A stretch of DNA of 36,380 bases from UBA4644 sp964541085 (GCA_964541085.1 CAZIPA010000019.1:1-36380); one strand, 5' to 3'; counted from the first letter of the stretch, positions 14,480 to 22,332 are shown. Notes: generated by a model not told the origin, from the letters alone. Made by a program: numbers and translations.

Positions 14480-14791
14480 ATGGCAGAAATGCAGAACATG
14501 CGGATTCGGCTGAAGGCCTATGACCACACCATCATCGACCAGGCCGCCGCCAAGATCGTGGAGACCGCCAAGCGCACCGGCGCCGAGGTTTCCGGACCCA
14601 TCCCCCTGCCCACCGACAAAAAGGTGGTCACCATCCTGCGGGCCGTCCATAAGTATAAAGACAGCCGTGAGCAGTTTGAGCGCCGCACCCACAAGCGCCT
14701 GATCGACATCAAGAATCCCGCCCAGAAGACCGTGGAAGCCCTGATGAACCTGGACCTCCCCGCCGGCGTGGAGATCGAGATCAAGCTCTAA
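14480..14791 (+). CDS. rpsJ: 30S ribosomal protein S10
   Basis: First gene of the ribosomal cluster. The 103-residue protein begins MAEMQNMRIRLKAYDHTIID and contains PLPTDKKVVTILRAVHKYKDSREQFE and THKRLIDI, which are diagnostic for S10. It binds 16S rRNA in the head of the small subunit and also serves as NusE in antitermination. AAAGGAG is placed 9-10 nt before the ATG. The gene is followed by 125 nt containing a CGGAG/CTCCG stem before rplC. Confidence 0.98.
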   Translation: MAEMQNMRIRLKAYDHTIIDQAAAKIVETAKRTGAEVSGPIPLPTDKKVVTILRAVHKYKDSREQFERRTHKRLIDIKNPAQKTVEALMNLDLPAGVEIEIKL

Positions 14792-14916
14792 ACCCCCGCG
14801 TCATTTCAAGTCAGCACCCTTGCTTCGCAAGAAGCAGGTTATGTTGAGAAGCGAAGGCGGAGTACCGTTACTGCTCCGTACTACTGACCAACCACTAACT
14901 GCAAGGAGGAAATATC
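14792..14916 (+). other. rpsJ-rplC spacer with small hairpins
   Basis: A 125-nt untranslated spacer, longer than most in this cluster. CTTGCttcGCAAG and CGGAG/CTCCG stems are visible; AAGGAGG lies near its end for the GTG start of rplC. It could hold a local regulatory RNA structure, but nothing recognisable was found. Confidence 0.45.
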
Positions 14917-15636
14917 GTGCAGAAAGCAATCATCGGAAAGAAAGTCGGCATGACACAGATCTTTGACGAGAAGGGCAATGTGATCCCCGTTACCGTCATC
15001 GAGGCCGGCCCCTGCACCGTGGTGCAGAAGAAAACTGTGGAAAACGACGGTTACGCATCCGTCCAGCTGGGCTTTGAAGACCTGGCGGACCGGAAGGTGA
15101 ACAAGCCTTCCAAGGGCCACTTTGAAAAGGCCGGCGTGACCGCCAAGAAGTACCTGAAGGAGTTCCGTCTGGAAAAGGCCGCCGAAATGAATGTGGGCGA
15201 TGTGGTCAAGGCGGATGTCTTTGCCGCAGGTGACAAGATTGATGTCATCGGCACCAGCAAGGGCAAGGGCTATGCCGGCGTGGTCAAGCGCTGGAACGCC
15301 CATGTGCAGTGCCACACCCACGGCGTGGGCCCCGTACACCGTTCCATCGGTTCCATGGGCGCCAACACCGATCCTTCCCGCGTCATGCCCGGCAAGAAGA
15401 TGGCCGGTCACCTGGGCGCTGAGCAGGTCACTGTTCAGAACCTGGAAGTGGTGAAGGTGGACGCCGAGGCCAATATGATCGCCATCCGCGGCGCCGTCCC
15501 CGGCCCCAAGGGTTCTGTGGTCTTCATCAAGAACACCGTCAAGAACATCAAGGTCAAGCAGGCTGACGCCGGCATCAGCAAGAACCCGCAGAAGGCTTCC
15601 GGACGCAATCCGCAGAAGGCCTCTGCAAGAAGCTAA
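14917..15636 (+). CDS. rplC: 50S ribosomal protein L3
   Basis: A 239-residue L3, an early 23S rRNA assembly protein. It begins QKAIIGKKVGMTQIFDEKG, and the HTHGVGPVHRSIGSMGANTDPSRVMPGKKMAGHLG loop that reaches the peptidyl transferase centre is intact. The start is GTG, with AAGGAGGA at 7-8 nt. The last 20 residues are an extension with a duplicated NPQKAS motif (SKNPQKASGR then NPQKASARS), longer than the usual 205-215 residues. Confidence 0.98.
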   Translation: MQKAIIGKKVGMTQIFDEKGNVIPVTVIEAGPCTVVQKKTVENDGYASVQLGFEDLADRKVNKPSKGHFEKAGVTAKKYLKEFRLEKAAEMNVGDVVKADVFAAGDKIDVIGTSKGKGYAGVVKRWNAHVQCHTHGVGPVHRSIGSMGANTDPSRVMPGKKMAGHLGAEQVTVQNLEVVKVDAEANMIAIRGAVPGPKGSVVFIKNTVKNIKVKQADAGISKNPQKASGRNPQKASARS

Positions 15637-15654
15637 TGGGGAGGAGGAAATACA

Positions 15655-16281
15655 ATGCCTAAGACTAATGTAGTGGATATGACCGGCAAGATCGTCGGTG
15701 AGATCGAACTCAATGACAGCGTATTCGGCATCGAGCCCAACATGGCTGTTGTTCACGCTGATGTGAAGTGCTATCTGGCCAATCAGCGTCACGGCACCCA
15801 GAGCACGCTGACCCGCGCCGAGGTCTCCGGCGGCGGCAGAAAGCCCCGTCGTCAGAAGGGCTCCGGCTGCGCCCGTCAGGGCTCTACCCGCGCTCCCCAG
15901 TGGACGCACGGCGGTATCGCTCTGGGCCCCAAGCCCCGTGATTACGGCTACAGCCTGAACCGCAAGACCAAGCAGCTGGCCATTCGCAGCGCCCTCAGCG
16001 CCAAGACTGCCGCCGGCGACCTGATCGTTGTGGACAACATCGCCCTCAGCGAAGTCAAGACCCGCAGCATGGTGCAGTTCCTGAAGGCCGTCGGCGCCGA
16101 CGGCAAGGCTCTGGTTATGACCAACCAGGTGGAAAAGAATGTGGTGCTCTCCGCCCGCAACATCCCCGGTGTTCAGACCACCTTCTCCGGCGTGTTCTGC
16201 GTCTACGACATCCTGAAGGCCGACAAGCTGGTCTTTGACAAGGCCGCTGTGGAAAAGATCCAGGAGGTATACGCCAAATGA
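15655..16281 (+). CDS. rplD: 50S ribosomal protein L4
   Basis: A 208-residue L4, which binds domain I of 23S rRNA and lines the exit tunnel. The tunnel loop is recognised by RRQKGSGCARQGSTRAPQW; note Cys in GCARQG, where Arg or Ala is more usual. GGAGGA lies 8 nt before the ATG. The stop overlaps the rplW start (ATGA). In E. coli L4 represses its own operon; whether that holds here is unknown. Confidence 0.98.
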   Translation: MPKTNVVDMTGKIVGEIELNDSVFGIEPNMAVVHADVKCYLANQRHGTQSTLTRAEVSGGGRKPRRQKGSGCARQGSTRAPQWTHGGIALGPKPRDYGYSLNRKTKQLAIRSALSAKTAAGDLIVVDNIALSEVKTRSMVQFLKAVGADGKALVMTNQVEKNVVLSARNIPGVQTTFSGVFCVYDILKADKLVFDKAAVEKIQEVYAK

Positions 16282-16574
16282 AAACCGCTTACGATATCAT
16301 CAAGCGCCCGGTGATCACCGAAAAGTCCATGGAAGCCGTTGGCGACAAGAAGTATGTCTTCGAGGTTGCCGTGGATGCCAACAAGGTTGAGATCCGCAAG
16401 GCCATCGAGCAGATCTTCGGCGTGAAGGTCCTCAGCGTCAACACCATCCATATGGTTGGCAAGACCACCCGTGGCCGCACCGGCCGCATGGGCCGCAAGC
16501 CCGAGCGGAAAAAAGCGATCATCCGTCTGACGGAAGATTCCAAGACCATCGAGCTGTTCGAAGGCATGGTCTAA
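16278..16574 (+). CDS. rplW: 50S ribosomal protein L23
   Basis: A 98-residue L23, sited at the exit of the peptide tunnel where trigger factor and SRP dock. Typical sequence: YDIIKRPVITEKSME, KYVFEVAVDANKVEIRKAIEQIF and KPERKKAIIRLT. The start overlaps the rplD stop by 4 nt, giving translational coupling. A 133-nt spacer follows before rplB. Confidence 0.98.
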   Translation: MKTAYDIIKRPVITEKSMEAVGDKKYVFEVAVDANKVEIRKAIEQIFGVKVLSVNTIHMVGKTTRGRTGRMGRKPERKKAIIRLTEDSKTIELFEGMV

Positions 16575-16707
16575 TCGGCACAGAGCCGAGTTCAGACGAG
16601 AGCGCCCAACCGGCGCTTCCGATCGCGCAGCGCAACAGACGCTGCCGAAAGTATGCCGCACATAGCCTGCGGCGCAAAACGAAACCAGAATAAGGAGTGA
16701 ATCACCT
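16575..16707 (+). other. Structured rplW-rplB spacer
   Basis: 133 nt without a coding frame. It contains TCGGCacagaGCCGA, AGCGCCcaaccGGCGCT and GCCGCAcatagccTGCGGC stems in a row, then AAGGAG for rplB. Most neighbouring spacers are under 25 nt, so this one may have a regulatory or processing role. No U-run follows any stem. Confidence 0.5.
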
Positions 16708-17541
16708 ATGGCGATCAAAACCTTTAAGCCCACGACTCCCTCCCGCCGTCAGATGACGGTGACGGATTACCGTGGACTGAGCAAGGTCAAGCCTGAGAAG
16801 AGCCTGCTGGAGCCGCTGAAGAAGAATGCCGGCCGCAACAGCTATGGCCGCATCACCGTCCGTCATCACGGCGGCGGCAACAAGCAGAAATACCGTATCA
16901 TCGACTTCAAGCGCGAGAAGCTGGATATGCCCGCTACCGTGCTGACCATCGAGTACGATCCCAACCGTACCGCTCATATCGCGCTGGTGCAGTATGAGGA
17001 CGGCGAAAAGCGTTACATTCTGGCCCCCCACGGTCTGAATGTGGGCGATGTGATCGTTTCCGGCGAGGGCGCCGACATCAAGCCCGGCAACTGCCTGCCT
17101 ATCGCCAATATCCCCCTGGGCACCATGATCCACAACATCGAGCTGATCCCCGGCCGCGGCGGCCAGCTGGTCCGCACTGCGGGCGGCGCCGCACAGCTGA
17201 TGGCCAAGGAAGGCGCTTCCGCTCAGGTGCGTCTGCCCTCCGGCGAAGTCCGTTACATCAAGATGGGCTGCCGTGCCACCATCGGTCAGGTTGGCAACAT
17301 TGATCAGAGCAATGTGAATCGCGGTAAGGCCGGTAAGACCCGTCACATGGGCGTTCGTCCCACCGTGCGCGGCTCCGTCATGAACCCCTGCGATCACCCC
17401 CACGGCGGCGGCGAGGGCAAAGCCCCCATTGGCCGCAGCGGCCCTGTGACCCCCTGGGGCAAGCCCGCTCTGGGTTACAAGACCCGCAAGAAGAATCATC
17501 GTACCGACAAGCAGATCGTCAAGCGTCGTAACGGTAAATAA
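16708..17541 (+). CDS. rplB: 50S ribosomal protein L2
   Basis: A 277-residue L2, needed for subunit association and peptidyl transferase function. It has the N-terminal IKTFKPTTPSRRQMTV, the RNA-binding RITVRHHGGGNKQKYRIIDF and the highly conserved C-terminal HPHGGGEGKAPIGR with the key His. AAGGAG precedes the ATG by 10 nt. Length and sequence are standard. Confidence 0.98.
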   Translation: MAIKTFKPTTPSRRQMTVTDYRGLSKVKPEKSLLEPLKKNAGRNSYGRITVRHHGGGNKQKYRIIDFKREKLDMPATVLTIEYDPNRTAHIALVQYEDGEKRYILAPHGLNVGDVIVSGEGADIKPGNCLPIANIPLGTMIHNIELIPGRGGQLVRTAGGAAQLMAKEGASAQVRLPSGEVRYIKMGCRATIGQVGNIDQSNVNRGKAGKTRHMGVRPTVRGSVMNPCDHPHGGGEGKAPIGRSGPVTPWGKPALGYKTRKKNHRTDKQIVKRRNGK

Positions 17542-17560
17542 TTGAAAGGAGCACAATCTA

Positions 17561-17833
17561 ATGGGCAGAAGTGTTAAAAAGGGCCCCTTTGTGGCTCCCG
17601 AGCTGCTGAAAAGGGTCCATCAGCTGAATGAAGCTGGTGAAAAGAAGGTCCTGAAGACCTGGTCCCGCGCCTCCACCATTTTCCCGGAGTTCGTGGGCCA
17701 CACCATCGCCGTCCATGACGGCAGAAAGCATATCCCCGTGTACATCACCGAGGATATGGTCGGACACAAGCTGGGCGAGTTTGCTCCCACGCGGACCTTC
17801 CGTGGTCACGCTGGCAGCAAGACCGGTAAATAA
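17561..17833 (+). CDS. rpsS: 30S ribosomal protein S19
   Basis: A 90-residue S19 in the head of the small subunit, next to S13. It begins GRSVKKGPFVAPELLKRV and contains FVGHTIAVHDGRKHIPVYITEDMVGHKLGEFAPTRTFRGH, the family hallmark. AAAGGAG precedes the ATG by 10 nt and the spacer to rplB is 19 nt. Confidence 0.98.
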   Translation: MGRSVKKGPFVAPELLKRVHQLNEAGEKKVLKTWSRASTIFPEFVGHTIAVHDGRKHIPVYITEDMVGHKLGEFAPTRTFRGHAGSKTGK

Positions 17834-17850
17834 GGGGAGGTAAAGTCAAC

Positions 17851-18186
17851 ATGGAAGCGAAAGCATCTGTCAAGTTCGTTCGCATGTCTCCCCGCAAGGT
17901 GAAGATCGTCTGCGATCTGATCCGCGGCAAGGATGTCGCCACCGCAGCCGCCATTCTGATGAACACCCGCAAGGCCGCCTGCGAGCCGCTGATGAAGCTG
18001 CTGAAGAGCTGCGCCGCCAATGCGGAGAACAACTTCGAAATGGATCCCGAAAAGCTGTATGTGGCACAGGTTTACTGCTGCCCCGGCCCCATTCTCAAGA
18101 GAATGATGCCCCGGGCACGCGGCGGTGCTGCCGGCATTAAAAAGAGAACCTGCCACATCAACATGGTTCTCGCCGAGAAAGAATAA
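17851..18186 (+). CDS. rplV: 50S ribosomal protein L22
   Basis: A 111-residue L22 whose beta-hairpin lines the exit tunnel. Visible family sequence: VRMSPRKVKIVCDLIRGKDV at the start and PRARGGAAGIKKRTCHINMVL at the end, the latter carrying the tunnel loop. AGGGGAGG precedes the ATG. It is placed between rpsS and rpsC as in nearly all bacteria. Confidence 0.98.
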   Translation: MEAKASVKFVRMSPRKVKIVCDLIRGKDVATAAAILMNTRKAACEPLMKLLKSCAANAENNFEMDPEKLYVAQVYCCPGPILKRMMPRARGGAAGIKKRTCHINMVLAEKE

Positions 18187-18201
18187 GTCAGGAGGGAAAC
18201 T

Positions 18202-19080
18202 ATGGGCCAGAAAGTCAATCCCCACGGCCTGCGCGTGGGCGTTATCAATGGATGGGACTCCCGTTGGTTTGCCAAAGACGAACTCGTCGGCGACCTGCTG
18301 GTGGAGGACAACAAGATCCGCAATTATCTGAAGACCAACCTGTATCAGGCTGGTATCCCCCGCATCGAGATCGAGCGCGACAGCGCCAAGGTCCGCATCT
18401 TTATCCACTGCGCCAAGCCCGGCATGATCGTCGGCAAGGGCGGCGCTGAGATCGAGAAGCTCCAGGAAACCGTCTCCAAGATGATCGGCAAGCCTGTGGC
18501 CATCTCCATCGTGGAAGTCCGCTCTCCCGATCTGAATGCGCAGCTGGTGGCTGAGAACATCGCCGCGCAGATCGAAAAGCGTATCTCTCATCGCCGTGCC
18601 ATGAAGATGGCCATGCAGCGCGCCATGAAGCTGGGCGCCAAGGGCATCAAGTGCAACTGCGCCGGCCGTCTGGGCGGACGCGAAATCGCCGGCGTTGAGC
18701 ATTATCACGAGGGCACCATTCCCCTGCAGACCCTCCGTGCCGATATCGACTATGGCTTTGCTGAGGCAAAGACCACCTATGGCCGCATCGGCGTGAAGGT
18801 CTGGCTGTACAAGGGCGAAGTCCTCACCGGCGGCCCCCGCTCCACTCCCGTGGAAGCCCCCCGCCGTGACCGCCGTGACCGCCGTGATGGCGATCGTCGG
18901 GATCGCCGTGACCGCCGTGAAGGCGGCGAGCGCCGTGAGCGCCGCGATGGCGGCCGCTTTGGCGAGCGCAAGCAGTTCTCTGCGGGCCCCCGGGGTCCCC
19001 AGGGCCGTCCCTATCAGCGGCCCGCCGCTCCTGCGGCTGCCCCCGCTGAGGCTCCCAAGACGGAAGGAGGAGCAAACTAA
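18202..19080 (+). CDS. rpsC: 30S ribosomal protein S3 with Arg/Asp-rich C-terminal extension
   Basis: S3 forms part of the mRNA entry site. The N-terminal domain (GQKVNPHGLRVGVI), the KH domain (HCAKPGMIVGKGGAEIEKLQ) and the C-terminal domain (GRIGVKVWLYKGEV) are normal up to about residue 212. They are followed by roughly 75 extra residues: a repetitive RDRRDRRDGDRRDRRDRR tract, an ERRERRDGG part, then a Pro/Ala/Gln-rich tail. Total length is 292, against 210-235 in most bacteria. The tail is read in the same frame and ends at TAATG overlapping rplP, so it is not a frameshift artefact. CAGGAGGG precedes the ATG. Confidence 0.98.
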   Translation: MGQKVNPHGLRVGVINGWDSRWFAKDELVGDLLVEDNKIRNYLKTNLYQAGIPRIEIERDSAKVRIFIHCAKPGMIVGKGGAEIEKLQETVSKMIGKPVAISIVEVRSPDLNAQLVAENIAAQIEKRISHRRAMKMAMQRAMKLGAKGIKCNCAGRLGGREIAGVEHYHEGTIPLQTLRADIDYGFAEAKTTYGRIGVKVWLYKGEVLTGGPRSTPVEAPRRDRRDRRDGDRRDRRDRREGGERRERRDGGRFGERKQFSAGPRGPQGRPYQRPAAPAAAPAEAPKTEGGAN

Positions 19081-19517
19081 TGTTAATGCCTAAGAGAGTC
19101 AAATACCGTAGAGTCCAGCGTGGCCGCATGAAGGGCAAAGCCACCCGCGGCAATGTGGTCAACTACGGTGAGTTTGGTCTGGCGGCCACCGAGCCCGCCT
19201 GGATCACCAGCAACCAGATCGAGGCAGCCCGTGTTGCCATGACCCGTTATACCAAGCGTGGCGGTCAGGTCTGGATCAAGATCTTCCCCGATAAGCCCGT
19301 GACGGAAAAGCCAGCCGAAACCCGCATGGGTTCCGGTAAAGGTTCCCCCGAATACTGGGTGGCCGTGGTCAAGCCCGGCCGCGTCATGTTCGAAATCGCC
19401 GGCGTCGGTGAAGAAGCCGCAAGAGAAGCCCTGCGTCTCGCCAGCTACAAGTTGCCTGTCAAGTGCAAGATTGTCAAGCGCGAAGATGCCGTGACCGAGA
19501 ATGGTGGTGAAGCGTAA
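19080..19517 (+). CDS. rplP: 50S ribosomal protein L16
   Basis: A 145-residue L16, which helps place the A-site tRNA. MLMPKRVKYRRVQRGRMKGKATRG and the RMGSGKGSPEYWVAVVKPGRVMFEI block are diagnostic. The start overlaps the rpsC stop (TAATG) and its own stop overlaps the rpmC start (TAATG), so three genes are translationally coupled. Confidence 0.98.
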   Translation: MLMPKRVKYRRVQRGRMKGKATRGNVVNYGEFGLAATEPAWITSNQIEAARVAMTRYTKRGGQVWIKIFPDKPVTEKPAETRMGSGKGSPEYWVAVVKPGRVMFEIAGVGEEAAREALRLASYKLPVKCKIVKREDAVTENGGEA

Positions 19518-19714
19518 TGAAGATCAAAGAAGTTCGTGAGATGTCTCAGGAGCAGCTGAATGCGAAGCTGCTGGAGCTGAAGAAGGACCTGTTCAACCTG
19601 CGTCTTCAGCACGCCACCAATCAGCTGGAAAACCCCGGCCGCATCGCTGATGTGAAGCATGACATCGCCCGGGTCAAGACTGTGCTGCGCGAGCTTGAGC
19701 TCGCCGCCAAGTAA
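19517..19714 (+). CDS. rpmC: 50S ribosomal protein L29
   Basis: A 65-residue helical hairpin protein near the tunnel exit. It begins KIKEVREMSQEQLNAKLLELKKDLFNLRLQ, followed by NPGRIADVKHDIARVKTVL; all are typical. It is coupled to rplP by a 1-nt start/stop overlap. Confidence 0.98.
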   Translation: MKIKEVREMSQEQLNAKLLELKKDLFNLRLQHATNQLENPGRIADVKHDIARVKTVLRELELAAK

Positions 19715-19734
19715 GCGGTAAGGAGGAATAAACG

Positions 19735-19992
19735 ATGAGCGAAAGAGCTTTCCGCAAAACGAGGGTTGGCATGGTCGTTTCCGACAAGATGGACAAGACC
19801 GTCGTGGTTGCGATCGAGGACAGAGTCCAGCATCCGCTGTACAAGAAGACTGTTAAGACTACCTACAAACTCAAGGCACACGATGAAAACAACGAGTGCG
19901 GCGTGGGCGATAAGGTCCGCGTGATGGAGACCCGTCCCCTGTCCCGCGACAAGAGATGGCGCGTCGTTGAGATCATCGAAAAAGCGAAATAA
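19735..19992 (+). CDS. rpsQ: 30S ribosomal protein S17
   Basis: An 85-residue OB-fold protein binding the 5' domain of 16S rRNA. RKTRVGMVVSDKMDKTVVVAIE and HDENNECGVGDKVRVMETRPLSRDKRWRVVEI are family hallmarks. AAGGAGGA precedes the ATG by 8 nt. Confidence 0.98.
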   Translation: MSERAFRKTRVGMVVSDKMDKTVVVAIEDRVQHPLYKKTVKTTYKLKAHDENNECGVGDKVRVMETRPLSRDKRWRVVEIIEKAK

Positions 19993-20004
19993 GGAGGGAC
20001 CGTC

Positions 20005-20373
20005 ATGGTACAAGCTGAAACTTATCTGCGCGTGGCTGACAATACCGGCGCAAAAGAACTCAAGTGCATCCGTGTCCTGGGCGGCTCCACCCGCAGATAC
20101 GGCAACATCGGTGATGTGGTCGTCGCCTCTGTGCGCAAGGCCGCTCCCGGCGGTCAGGTGAAGAAGGGCGATGTGGTCAAGGCCGTAATCGTCCGTACCC
20201 GCAAGGGCCTGCGCCGCAACGACGGCAGCTATGTGCGTTTCGATGAGAACGCCGCCGTCATCATCAAGGACGACAAGACCCCCCAGGGCACCCGTATCTT
20301 TGGACCGGTTGCCCGTGAGCTGCGTGAGAGAGACTACACCAAGATCCTCTCCCTGGCTCCCGAAGTACTGTAA
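20005..20373 (+). CDS. rplN: 50S ribosomal protein L14
   Basis: A 122-residue L14, which contacts the small subunit. It begins VQAETYLRVADNTGAKELKCIRVLGG and contains VKKGDVVKAVIVRTRKGLRRNDGSYVRFDENAAVIIKDD, standard for the family. AAGGAGGG precedes the ATG, 12 nt after rpsQ. Confidence 0.98.
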   Translation: MVQAETYLRVADNTGAKELKCIRVLGGSTRRYGNIGDVVVASVRKAAPGGQVKKGDVVKAVIVRTRKGLRRNDGSYVRFDENAAVIIKDDKTPQGTRIFGPVARELRERDYTKILSLAPEVL

Positions 20374-20388
20374 GGAGGACGCTGATTT

Positions 20389-20703
20389 ATGAACACATTG
20401 CATGTGAAGACCGGCGACACCGTGGTGGTACTTTCCGGCAAGGATAAGGGCAAGCAGGGCAAGATCATCTCTGCATCTCCCAAAAAGGGCACCGTCCTCG
20501 TGGAAGGCGTTGCCATTACCGCCCATCATCAGAAGCCCCGCAAGCAGGGCGAGACCGGCGGCATCGTCGAGAGAGAAACCCCCATCCGCGCCTGCAAGGT
20601 CATGCGCGTGTGCCCCAAGTGCGGCAAACCCACTCGCCCCGCCCACAAGATTGCTGACGGCAAGAAAGTGACCGTCTGCAAGAAGTGCGGCGCGGAAATC
20701 TAA
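20389..20703 (+). CDS. rplX: 50S ribosomal protein L24, zinc-ribbon form
   Basis: A 104-residue assembly initiator protein. The KOW motif is seen in VKTGDTVVVLSGKDKGKQGKII. The C-terminal half carries CPKCGKPTRPAHKI and VCKKCGAEI, two CxxC pairs typical of zinc-binding L24 versions in Firmicutes. AAGGAGGA precedes the ATG by 10 nt. Confidence 0.98.
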   Translation: MNTLHVKTGDTVVVLSGKDKGKQGKIISASPKKGTVLVEGVAITAHHQKPRKQGETGGIVERETPIRACKVMRVCPKCGKPTRPAHKIADGKKVTVCKKCGAEI

Positions 20704-20722
20704 GGACAGGAGGAAGTAAAAC

Positions 20723-21310
20723 ATGGCTAAGGAAAAGAAAGTCCAGGGACCTGCCAAGCCGGAAGGTTACATCCCCCGTCTGAAGGTCAAATATACTGAG
20801 GAGGTCGCTCCCGCTCTGATGAAGAAGTTCGAGTATCAGAGCGTCATGCAGATCCCCAAGCTGGAGAAGATCACCGTGAACTGCGGCTGCGGCGAAGCCC
20901 GCGACAATGCCAAGGTCATCGACGCCGTTGTGGCTGACCTGACCAAGATCACCGGCCAGAAGCCCGTGGTCACCAAGGCCCGCAAGAGCGTTGCAAACTT
21001 CAAACTCCGTGAAGGCATGAACATCGGCGCCAAGGTCACCCTGCGCGGCGAGCGTATGTGGGAGTTTGTGGACCGTCTGTTCTCCATCGCTCTGCCCCGT
21101 GTCCGTGACTTCCGCGGCATCAATCCCAACGGCTTTGACGGTCGCGGCAACTATGCCATGGGCGTCAAGGAGCAGCTGATCTTCCCTGAGATCGACTACG
21201 ATAAGATCGACAAGATTCGCGGCATGGACATCGTGTTCACCACCACCGCCACCACGGATGAGGAAGCCCGTGAGCTGCTCACCCTGCTGGGCGCTCCGTT
21301 TTCTAAGTAA
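20723..21310 (+). CDS. rplE: 50S ribosomal protein L5
   Basis: A 195-residue 5S rRNA-binding protein. The core starts at PRLKVKYTEEVAPALMKKF; IPKLEKITVNCG, KPVVTKARKSVANFKLREGMNIGAKVTLRG and GINPNGFDGRGNYAMGVKEQLIFPEIDYD are diagnostic. About 18 extra Lys/Pro-rich residues precede the usual start, but the AGGAGGA site fits only the longer version. Confidence 0.98.
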   Translation: MAKEKKVQGPAKPEGYIPRLKVKYTEEVAPALMKKFEYQSVMQIPKLEKITVNCGCGEARDNAKVIDAVVADLTKITGQKPVVTKARKSVANFKLREGMNIGAKVTLRGERMWEFVDRLFSIALPRVRDFRGINPNGFDGRGNYAMGVKEQLIFPEIDYDKIDKIRGMDIVFTTTATTDEEARELLTLLGAPFSK

Positions 21311-21321
21311 GGGGGTAAAGT

Positions 21322-21507
21322 ATGGCTAAGAAATCTATGATTCTCAAGCAGCAGCGCGGCGGCAAGTTCTCCACCCGGAATTACAACCGCTGCAAGATCT
21401 GCGGCAGACCCCACGCTTATCTGCGCGATTTCGGCGTTTGCCGTATCTGCTTCCGTGAGCTGGCTTACAAGGGCCAGATCCCCGGCGTCCGGAAGGCTTC
21501 CTGGTAA
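21322..21507 (+). CDS. rpsN: 30S ribosomal protein S14, zinc-binding short type
   Basis: A 61-residue S14 of the zinc (C+) type: CKICGRPHAYLRDFGVCRICFRELA carries four Cys ligands. It begins AKKSMILKQQRGGKFSTRNYNRC. AAGGGGGT precedes the ATG. In almost all genomes rpsH follows within a few tens of nt; here a 410-nt gap follows. Confidence 0.98.
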   Translation: MAKKSMILKQQRGGKFSTRNYNRCKICGRPHAYLRDFGVCRICFRELAYKGQIPGVRKASW

Positions 21508-21917
21508 ATTTGCGCTCATGCTTCAGATTGCCGGAACCGCCGTACACTCGTACTGCCGGTTCCGCCAATCCTTGCCTGACCGCGATTTTCCTCAGAAATC
21601 CTGAGGCTTCCAACGGAAGAGTGCGTGATGCACACTTCTACCCGGAATCCTGTGATTTCCAATGGGAATGGTGCTTAAAGACATCCTTCCCCTCGGGAAT
21701 CCCGACAAGCGGAGCACATCCGGGCTCCAAAGCGTCTGCAAGCAGGCGCGCAAACAACAAGTTTCCCAACAGCGCGGAGGCGCTGAAAGAATAGTGGGGA
21801 GAGCTGCGGCGCAATCAAACTCCGGCAGCCGGCCAATCGGACACGACGGGCCGTCTCCCGCGGTTGAAACACCGCAAAAACAAGCCGCTCCCTAACTTCT
21901 ACAAGGAGGAAGAACAA
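21508..21917 (+). ncRNA. Hairpin-rich 410-nt insert between rpsN and rpsH
   Basis: No convincing gene: open frames across it lack binding sites and their residue content is unlike the neighbours. A series of stems is visible: GGAACCG/CGGTTCC enclosing GTAC/GTAC (about 21533-21567), CCTCAG/CTGAGG (about 21592-21606), GAAGaGTGC/GCACaCTTC (about 21615-21638), TCGGGaatCCCGA, CGtCTGCaaGCAGgCG and GCGCggagGCGC. The last nt form the AAGGAGGA site of rpsH. It must be transcribed with the operon, so it is a long structured intercistronic RNA or a degenerate repeat insertion. I could not assign a family. Confidence 0.55.
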
Positions 21918-22316
21918 ATGCACATCACAGACCCCATCGCGGATATGCTGACCCGTATCCGCAACGCCGGTTCTGCTCGCCACGCCACCGTGGAAGTTCC
22001 GGCCTCCGGCATGAAAAAGGCAATCGCCCAGATCCTGCTGGATGAAGGCTATATCAAGGCCTTCGAAGTGGTCGAAGAGGGTGTCCAGGGCACCATCAAG
22101 ATCACGCTGAAGTACAATGCCAACAAGGAAAAGGCCATCTCCGGCCTGCGCCGTGTCAGCAAGCCCGGTCTGCGGGTTTATGCCGGTGCCGATGAGCTGC
22201 CCCGTGTTCTGAAGGGCCTGGGCATCGCCATCATTTCCACCAGCAAGGGCATTATGACCGACAAGAAAGCGCGTGAGCTGCATGTTGGCGGCGAAGTCCT
22301 GGCTTTCATTTGGTAA
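21918..22316 (+). CDS. rpsH: 30S ribosomal protein S8
   Basis: A 132-residue central-domain assembly protein. It starts MHITDPIADMLTRIRNAG, with AAGGAGGA at 7 nt; a longer in-frame reading from 21864 has no binding site and lacks similarity, so it is rejected. KPGLRVYAGADELPRVLKGLGIAIISTSKGIMTDKKAR is the family signature. In E. coli S8 represses the spc operon by binding its mRNA, which makes the preceding untranslated insert of interest. Confidence 0.98.
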   Translation: MHITDPIADMLTRIRNAGSARHATVEVPASGMKKAIAQILLDEGYIKAFEVVEEGVQGTIKITLKYNANKEKAISGLRRVSKPGLRVYAGADELPRVLKGLGIAIISTSKGIMTDKKARELHVGGEVLAFIW

Positions 22317-22332
22317 GAGGAGGTAAGAAGCT

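Noticed and set aside
18850..18960. Frameshift at the end of rpsC
   Set aside because: The tail stays open in frame, has a regular codon repeat and ends in a TAATG overlap with rplP, so it is a genuine extension.
21510..21794. A 94-codon frame inside the rpsN-rpsH gap
   Set aside because: No ribosome binding site, composition unlike its neighbours, and it reads straight through the hairpins.
21662..21895. A 77-codon frame inside the same gap
   Set aside because: No binding site and no recognisable motif; more likely a chance frame in structured RNA.
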